Below, piece by piece: positions 58,909-64,000 of a stretch of 64,000 nt of DNA. The notes beneath the pieces are model-generated. The model worked only from the letters and a program-made list of their open reading frames with translations. It made no database searches and was not told the DNA's origin. This stretch comes from Pontiella agarivorans (GTDB lineage: Bacteria > Verrucomicrobiota > Kiritimatiellia > Kiritimatiellales > Pontiellaceae). Position 1 is the first letter of the stretch. Each line of letters opens with the position of its first letter. A program made the translations under genes and the position numbers. The stretch spans positions 930,001 to 994,000 of the forward strand of contig NZ_JARVCO010000010.1 of assembly GCF_034531395.1 (NCBI RefSeq). The letters are read 5' to 3'.

Positions 58909-60726
58909 CTACATCGGCGGAATCTGTTCCGGAAGCGGAGGGTTGGGTACCCAGTTTTGGTCACGGTCGGGCATGAAGGTCACGATCATTTCACCGATGC
59001 GGCTGCCGTTGATGTATCCGATGCGGAAGCGTACCGGCTGGGATACATCGCCGGATTCGTCTTCGGTTTCCGCGCTGACCGGACGAATCGTGTCGTATTG
59101 GCGCGAAAATACGCGCAGGGCCCGGTCCGGGTTCGGGCGTATTTTCATCAGCAGGGGTTCCGCCGCAGGTTCATCCAGTTTCTGAAGGGCAACATAGAAG
59201 GGGGAATCGGTTAAAATTTCTCCGGCCTCCAGCTTTTTATTTACCACCTTCATCAGCGGGTGAAGTGCACGTTTTTCGCCCTGACTGCCCAGAATGTGCG
59301 CCGCATTTCCGGGGATCAGTTCGTCGTCGTCTTCAATGGCGGCAATGAGCGGAAGGGTGGCTTTGTATCCGGCTTCCGACAGTTTTTCCTCGCTGATGGT
59401 TCGGTTGGCTTCACCGCGGAACATATCGCGCTTTTCTTTAATGACGGGGATGCCGTCGTCATCAAAATCAGGCTGTTCGGGAGGCGGCATTGTGGTGTCG
59501 CCCAGCAGGGCAATCAGAAGTGGAATATACTCGCGGGAGACTTCAAATTTCGGGTTTATGATGACGTTGAACGCCGGCCTTGCCTGCATTTCAAGACTGG
59601 AGACGACCGCGTGGTCCAGGCTGAATGTCGGATCAAGCGCTGAGAGGGACGCCCAGAGATCAATCCGCCACGAGGGCGCTCCGGGCCAGGAACCGCGGCC
59701 GGCCATCCATTTTTTCGCATCGGTGCCGGCCTTTGCTTCTGCTTCTGCAACGACGCGTTCAACGACACTTCGGCCCATGCGTTCCAGAGCAAATGCGGCG
59801 TGTTCACGAAAAGCTTCCACCGGATGAGCCGCCGCCTGCAGTAAAGTGTCGACTGCGGCGTCGCCCATTTTTACCAGATTGGCTACAACCCCTTTGTCGA
59901 TCCCCTGTTTGGAATCAACAGAGGCACGGGCAAGCTGGTACCAGATCAGATCGTTTCCAGTCGTTGGAACCGCCTTTAGCCGCCGCAGTACAGCAATTGC
60001 GCCGGATCTGATTTTTGAATTTTCGCTTTTCAGTGCATTGAGAACGCTGGGCTTGGTGGAATCTCCCAGCGTTTCGAGCGATGCGATGGCGGCATTGCTG
60101 ACGTGTGTTTCAGAATCGCCAAGCGCACGGATGAGTGCGGCGATGGCGGAATCCCCGCCACACCGGCCGAGTGACTCAACACTGGCCAGGCGCAAATCCG
60201 CTGAGGGATCATCGATTTTTCCGGCCAGGCCTGCACTGGCTGATGGGTCGCCAATTTGGCCGAGTGATTTTGCCGCCGCCAGTTGCACGGCGGCCTCGGA
60301 ATCATCGAGAGCATCGACCAGCTGCGGTACAGCGCCGGCGGCTTTGAGTGCTCCCAGTTTTTCGGCCGCGATAGTGCGGGATTCGGAAAAGTCGAGTTTC
60401 AGTGCCGCGCTGAGCGGTGTGACGGCGGCGGGGGTGCCGATTTCGGCGAGGGCTTCGACGGCGGCCATAACAATTTCATCTTCGGAGTCATTGTACAGCG
60501 CCGCGAGATCATCAATGGCCTGTTCCGCTTTCAGGTCGCCGAGGGCTTCTGTGGCGGCAAGACGTACTTCATATTTCGGGTCCTGCAGAGCTTTAATCAG
60601 TTTTTCAACATTTCCGCCGGCTTTCCATTTTGAGATATCATCAACGGTTCGGCTGCAGCCGGTCAGCCCCAGCAGGACGGCGAATGTGATTAGATAGATA
60701 AATGAAAACAGTCTTTTGTTCATCAT
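58909..60726 (-). CDS. HEAT-repeat lipoprotein
   Basis: A 605-aa lipoprotein: signal with lipobox LGLTGC (Cys about 22). About eight HEAT/PBS-lyase-type repeats follow (KALQDPKYEVRLAATEALGD, LYNDSEDEIVMAAVEALAEI, ALDDSEAAVQLAAAKSLGQI, ALGDSETHVSNAAIASLETL and others). A C-terminal non-repeat domain ends PEQIPPM. It probably serves as a periplasmic or outer-membrane scaffold. AAGGGG 9 nt upstream supports ATG 60726; the open frame extends to 60900. One TTCCA-N5-TGGAA site lies at 59955. Confidence 0.8.
   Translation of the reverse strand: MMNKRLFSFIYLITFAVLLGLTGCSRTVDDISKWKAGGNVEKLIKALQDPKYEVRLAATEALGDLKAEQAIDDLAALYNDSEDEIVMAAVEALAEIGTPAAVTPLSAALKLDFSESRTIAAEKLGALKAAGAVPQLVDALDDSEAAVQLAAAKSLGQIGDPSASAGLAGKIDDPSADLRLASVESLGRCGGDSAIAALIRALGDSETHVSNAAIASLETLGDSTKPSVLNALKSENSKIRSGAIAVLRRLKAVPTTGNDLIWYQLARASVDSKQGIDKGVVANLVKMGDAAVDTLLQAAAHPVEAFREHAAFALERMGRSVVERVVAEAEAKAGTDAKKWMAGRGSWPGAPSWRIDLWASLSALDPTFSLDHAVVSSLEMQARPAFNVIINPKFEVSREYIPLLIALLGDTTMPPPEQPDFDDDGIPVIKEKRDMFRGEANRTISEEKLSEAGYKATLPLIAAIEDDDELIPGNAAHILGSQGEKRALHPLMKVVNKKLEAGEILTDSPFYVALQKLDEPAAEPLLMKIRPNPDRALRVFSRQYDTIRPVSAETEDESGDVSQPVRFRIGYINGSRIGEMIVTFMPDRDQNWVPNPPLPEQIPPM
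59955..59969. repeat. TTCCA-N5-TGGAA palindrome in HEAT lipoprotein gene
   Basis: TTCCAGTCGTTGGAA; Pro-Thr-Thr-Gly frame. Confidence 0.75.
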
Positions 60727-60832
60727 GAAATTCAACCCCTTAAATAGACGGGACGCGTCTGATTGAATTCTCTGGACGGTCCCGGTTTGTAATTTTGATA
60801 TACTATAAGATGTGTTGGATCTTTCAAGCGGG

Positions 60833-61306
60833 TTACGTCTCTTCCGTGAAAACCGCCTGTTCGACGTGGAGGGAGGCGATCTGGCTGGAGTAGCCGGCAA
60901 TTTTGACCCAGTGGATGATCCAGCAGATCAGGCTGCCGATGCCGAGTACGCTTCCAAGGTATGGAATGGCGCTGATGACATTGAGGATACACATGGCCAG
61001 TCCCACGGCTTTTCCTGGTTCAGCGGTGTCGGGCTGTACATTGAGCGATTCAAACTCGTTTTTAAGCGATTTAGAAACATTGATGACTAAAATAAACTGC
61101 CAGACAATGTTAAAGAGCGGAATCAGCATCAGCCAGACCATTGAGGGGGCCATCGCCTGATTTTCCACCCGGCAGCGCCCGAGCGCTTTCTGAAGGGTCA
61201 GCAGCCAGAAAATGGTTGGAATCGCAAGCAACAGTAGTAGGGCGAGCATGACACCGATGATCATTCCGGCTTCCGTTGCGCCGAACTCTCCATATGTATT
61301 ATTCAT
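60833..61306 (-). CDS. Four-helix membrane protein (DUF4328-like)
   Basis: A 157-aa protein with four hydrophobic segments (about 14-38, 54-74, 101-118 and 119-138). The conserved-looking 'PSMVWLMLIPLFNIVWQFIL' resembles the DUF4328 pattern with Trp-Pro-Asn residues in the helix; this is tentative. Function unknown. It contains one TTCCA-N5-TGGAA palindrome at 60952. Separate start from the HEAT gene (106-nt gap). Confidence 0.65.
   Translation of the reverse strand: MNNTYGEFGATEAGMIIGVMLALLLLLAIPTIFWLLTLQKALGRCRVENQAMAPSMVWLMLIPLFNIVWQFILVINVSKSLKNEFESLNVQPDTAEPGKAVGLAMCILNVISAIPYLGSVLGIGSLICWIIHWVKIAGYSSQIASLHVEQAVFTEET
60952..60966. repeat. TTCCA-N5-TGGAA palindrome in membrane protein gene
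   Basis: TTCCAAGGTATGGAA; Pro-Tyr-Leu-Gly frame. Confidence 0.7.
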
Positions 61307-61330
61307 GACATTTCCTTTAAAGATTCAGGT

Positions 61331-61876
61331 TTAAAAAATGAGAAGATCCTGCGGGGCATTAATCCCGAACAGTTTTTGAGAAAGCTCATCTATTACACCG
61401 AGGGTCTCCGGTGAAAGAAGCTCGATAATTTCCTCAATGACATCCCCGCACAGGATATAGGGTGCACCGCTGAAGATCAGGTTTTTATCGATGCAGAAAC
61501 CATACAGCTGGTATTCGTCGACCTCATCGGCTGGGAAACCTTTTACAAGGCAGTGCGAAACCCACGGTTCATGGCGGGTGCCGTATTTTTCCATAAACTG
61601 TTCCTGTCGGGCATTCATATCGGTATGTGCGGCAAAATAGTCGGCGATACGTTGGCGGCTTTCAGGTGACATGGCGTTGTGGCATTGGGTGTAGCAGTCC
61701 AGGCAGAGGGCATGTTCAAAAATGGTTTCCCCTTTTTTAAAGGCCTTTTCAATCAGGTAGTTGGTGCCGGGTGCCATCAGATCGGTTTCGCAAAGTCGAC
61801 ATTTCTCTATCGGTTTTCCGGTTTCGAACGACCAGAAAATTTCAGGTAGCGGGATGTAGGCTTGATGAATATCCAT
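61331..61876 (-). CDS. Hypothetical protein with paired CxxC motifs
   Basis: A 181-aa soluble protein. KCRLCETDL and LCLDCYTQCHNAM (about 25-62) look like a split zinc ribbon. A later CLVKGFPADEVDEYQLYGFC and 'ILCGDVIEEIIELLSPETLG' complete the fold. Not recognised by name. The open frame reaches 62107, but ATG 61876 (MDIHQAYIPLPE) is the first plausible start; no clear ribosome site. Confidence 0.6.
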   Translation of the reverse strand: MDIHQAYIPLPEIFWSFETGKPIEKCRLCETDLMAPGTNYLIEKAFKKGETIFEHALCLDCYTQCHNAMSPESRQRIADYFAAHTDMNARQEQFMEKYGTRHEPWVSHCLVKGFPADEVDEYQLYGFCIDKNLIFSGAPYILCGDVIEEIIELLSPETLGVIDELSQKLFGINAPQDLLIF

Positions 61877-61997
61877 AGTCGAAAGGTACGCTTCTGAAGG
61901 GGTGAGGCAAGTCTTTATGAAACGGTATAAACCATCTGTTTCCGGCTTGGCATTTTTTCTGCGTAATTCTCCTGTTGCTGAAAAGGAGCAGAACATT

Positions 61998-62078
61998 ATG
62001 CGGTACAAACTTGAAATTCCGTGGACGGCCCGGCTGATTAATGTGCTGGGTATCCGTCGCAACCGTTCGTTGCGGTAA
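61998..62078 (+). CDS. Possible 26-aa small protein
   Basis: AAAAGGAG followed by CAGAACATT and ATG 61998 gives a strong initiation site for a 26-residue Arg-rich peptide (MRYKLEIPWTARLINVLGIR and NRSLR). It has no other support and lies alone in the 343-nt gap between 61876 and 62220. The gap is otherwise without recognised features. Confidence 0.35.
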   Translation: MRYKLEIPWTARLINVLGIRRNRSLR

Positions 62079-62219
62079 CTGTTATATCGAGAACTCACGC
62101 TCTGCATTGTGGTTTGATGCTTTCAGGGGAGAATTCCAAAGGCTGAAAAACGGTGTTGTTGAGAGGTAGTTTGAACATAGCCTTGAAACGTGTGTCTGAT
62201 GAGCCTATAAGGATTTCAT

Positions 62220-62651
62220 ATGAATAAGGCCCGTCCATTCAGCGCAATGAAAAGCCGCCGGCAAAAGCTGGCGGTATCTTCGTTGGTGCTCGGCGCTTTT
62301 CTTTTCACTGTTCTGATTAACTGCATGTGCGGCCCGTACTGTGCGCAGACCGCCGCTGAAGATGGATTGGCGAAGCCGGTGCAGAACGGCTGTTGTTCAA
62401 CCCATGCTCCCGCATCGGAACACAGTTGCTGTAAACATAAAGCCGGTGAAACGCATTGCGATGAGGATATCGCAGAGCATGCGCTCGAACTTTCAAATCC
62501 ATCCGTTCCGGTTGCTGTTCCGGCAACGGCGATTGTTGAGATGGTGTTTTTTGAGCCGTTTAAAAATGCGGTCTTTCATGTGCCGGTTGTGTGCCGTTAT
62601 AAAGAGCACGCCCCTCCGAACTATATTCAGTTTCAATCCTTCCTGATCTGA
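62220..62651 (+). CDS. Cys/His-rich exported hypothetical protein
   Basis: A 143-aa protein with a basic N-terminus and hydrophobic leader (LAVSSLVLGAFLFTVLINCM). A metal-binding-like region follows: CGPYC, NGCCSTH, EHSCCKHKAGETHCDED. The cysteines and histidines, together with a membrane-fusion gene 74 nt downstream, suggest a role in metal (copper or similar) handling in the periplasm. This is inference from context. Similar proteins are often at the head of metal-efflux operons. AAGGA lies upstream of ATG 62220. Confidence 0.6.
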   Translation: MNKARPFSAMKSRRQKLAVSSLVLGAFLFTVLINCMCGPYCAQTAAEDGLAKPVQNGCCSTHAPASEHSCCKHKAGETHCDEDIAEHALELSNPSVPVAVPATAIVEMVFFEPFKNAVFHVPVVCRYKEHAPPNYIQFQSFLI

Positions 62652-62724
62652 TTTTCTCCTGTCGTTCTTCGGAATGTGCTGCAGGTGAACTATGCCTGCG
62701 TTAACAGGAAACCAGGATCAGATA

Positions 62725-64000
62725 ATGGAACACGATTTGTCAAAAACCATGGCGGAATTTCCATCCGCCGGAAAAAAACAGACTCATGGAGAGCGATTTC
62801 GGCCTCTGCTGCTCGCGGCTGTATTGCTGGCCGCTATGGTGCTGTTGCTCGGGATTATTTTCCGGGCACAGCTGACTCCGGCCGTGCCGGTAGAGACGGC
62901 GCGCGTCATGCTGCTCGAACAGGAGGAGGGCGGGACGCAGGTTTCCGTTTCCGGAACTCCGCAATTGCTTTTTCAGGCGTCGGGATGGGTGGAGCCCGAC
63001 CCGTGGCATGAGAGTATTGCGGTTAAAACCGACGGCTATGTCGAGGAGGTTTTTGTCCGGGAAGGGGACGCGGTTACCAACGGCCAGATGCTCGCCCGGC
63101 TGGATCCGGCGGATCATCAACTGGCCTTGGCCGAAGCCGATGCAAATGTGCGGAAGCAGGAGGCCGTGCTGAATTCCAAAAAAAGTATTGCCGATGCAGA
63201 GCTGAAGCAGGTTGAGGCGGCGCGGTTCAAGGTGGAGGCCGCCGTGGCCCGGCTGACCCGCGAACGCGATACCTCTGAACGCTATGCCAACTCTTCGCCG
63301 GGTGTGATTTCCCATGCCGACCGCGTGTCGGCGGAGCAGGCGGTGGTTGAATTCGAGGCCGAGGAAAAAGCGGCACGCGCAGGGCTGACGGCACTCGAAG
63401 CACGAGCGGTTGCTGCGGAAGCTGAAATTAAGGTCGCCGCCGCAGCGCTGGCATCGGCTAAAGAGCAGCGGGCAATGGCCCGCCTGGCATTGGATCGGAC
63501 CGTTGTCCGGTCGACAATGGACGGGATTATTTTACAGCGATTTGTGAAGCCGGGCGATAAACGTGTGGTGATGTCGGATGATCCGCACAGCGCACATATT
63601 GCCGAAGTGTATAATCCCGAAAAACTGCAGGTCCGGGTCGATGTTCCGCTTTCCGAGGCAGGAAAGCTGCAGGTTGGGCAACCTGCAAAAATCACCACGG
63701 CCATGCTACCGGGGCGTACGTTTGAGGGGCGGGTGATCAGCATTACCGGCCAGGCCGACCTGCAGCGGAATACATTGCAGGCCAAGGTGGCGATCAGCGA
63801 GCCTGACCCGCGTATGCGGCCGGATGTGCTCTGCCGTGTGGAGTTTTATGGGGTTCCGGTTTCCGGCGTATCCGGTGCGGTTTCCGCCTCGGGATATTCG
63901 CTGTGGATTCCTCAGTCCGCTCTGCAGTCGGATGCCGCGGAGCAGCCGGTATGGGTTGTGGATCCGCTAAACGGCGTAGCGGAGCAGCGCATGGTTAAAC
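62725..64000 (+). CDS. RND/HlyD-type periplasmic adaptor, 5' part (truncated by window)
   Basis: A frame open from ATG 62725 to the window end (425 codons). It has an N-terminal TM (LLLAAVLLAAMVLLLGIIF, about 30-48), a barrel-sandwich half-motif (IAVKTDGYVEEVFVREGDAV), a helical hairpin (LAEADANVRKQEAVLNSKKS and onwards, about 145-245), the returning motif ALDRTVVRSTMDGIILQRFV, and a beta-barrel domain with LPGRTFEGRVISITGQAD. No CusB-type metal ligands are obvious in what is visible. It follows the Cys/His-rich gene and probably precedes a pump gene beyond the window. Confidence 0.85.
   Translation, partial: MEHDLSKTMAEFPSAGKKQTHGERFRPLLLAAVLLAAMVLLLGIIFRAQLTPAVPVETARVMLLEQEEGGTQVSVSGTPQLLFQASGWVEPDPWHESIAVKTDGYVEEVFVREGDAVTNGQMLARLDPADHQLALAEADANVRKQEAVLNSKKSIADAELKQVEAARFKVEAAVARLTRERDTSERYANSSPGVISHADRVSAEQAVVEFEAEEKAARAGLTALEARAVAAEAEIKVAAAALASAKEQRAMARLALDRTVVRSTMDGIILQRFVKPGDKRVVMSDDPHSAHIAEVYNPEKLQVRVDVPLSEAGKLQVGQPAKITTAMLPGRTFEGRVISITGQADLQRNTLQAKVAISEPDPRMRPDVLCRVEFYGVPVSGVSGAVSASGYSLWIPQSALQSDAAEQPVWVVDPLNGVAEQRMVK

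Noticed and set aside
4628-60966. TTCCA-N5-TGGAA sites as restriction sites (core CCAN5TGG)
   Set aside because: Restriction targets are usually avoided, and the outer TT/AA and R/Y preferences are not explained; kept as a motif of unknown role.

Overview
The window reads as a free-living, Gram-negative member of the PVC superphylum, most likely Kiritimatiellota (Pontiella-like). This is inferred from gene content, not from a marker-gene tree. Supporting items are a DUF1800/DUF1501 exported pair, a formylglycine-type sulfatase with a HEAT tail, an extended Bat (aerotolerance) operon, several outer-membrane beta-barrels, class I (Fe-S) fumarase and hybrid cluster protein. No rRNA, integrase, transposase, CRISPR array or plasmid gene was seen; there is one tRNA (Phe, GAA).

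Layout. 0-5.4 kb: truncated rlmN, a ferredoxin-reductase-like flavoprotein, miaE, and the overlapping ovothiol genes ovoA-ovoB. 5.4-12.7 kb: DUF1800-DUF1501, an EamA transporter, DNA photolyase, a small HEAT protein and a PDZ protein. 12.7-19.5 kb: a visibly AT-richer accessory island of membrane proteins, lipoproteins and very short secreted proteins that carry only the C-terminal RHS-core motif. One of these is followed by a broken phospholipase-A2-like tip. 19.5-37.7 kb: fumarase, sulfatase, DUF481 barrel, WbuC cupin, HIS6-type hisA, metG, a porin-like barrel, an Lrp regulator with its aminotransferase, an AddB-like nuclease, a beta-CASP ribonuclease, hcp with a CRP/FNR-like palindrome upstream, tRNA-Phe, and an S4 protein. 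37.7-46.5 kb: nine-gene Bat operon on the minus strand (moxR, DUF58, anchored lipoprotein, batA, batB, TPR, batC-like, batD, batE). 46.5-64 kb: trmL, an RND efflux operon, outer-membrane proteins, secreted glutaminase, PsiE-like protein, ettA, a HEAT lipoprotein, small membrane proteins, and the start of a second (metal-type) efflux operon.

Three observations deserve most attention. (1) A 15-bp palindrome, TTCCAR-N3-YTGGAA, occurs 21 times by my reading, 17 of them inside genes and spread over all three codon frames, so it looks selected at the DNA level. (2) The accessory island holds two consecutive 'mini-RHS then paralogous lipoprotein' cassettes with the same 21-nt gap, resembling minimal secreted toxin/immunity modules. 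(3) Two neighbouring Bat-operon genes take their start codon and signal peptide from copies of one short inverted-repeat element.

Many genes overlap by ATGA or by a few bases, so translational coupling is common. Several starts were moved downstream from the longest open frame because of Shine-Dalgarno position or overlap with the upstream stop.
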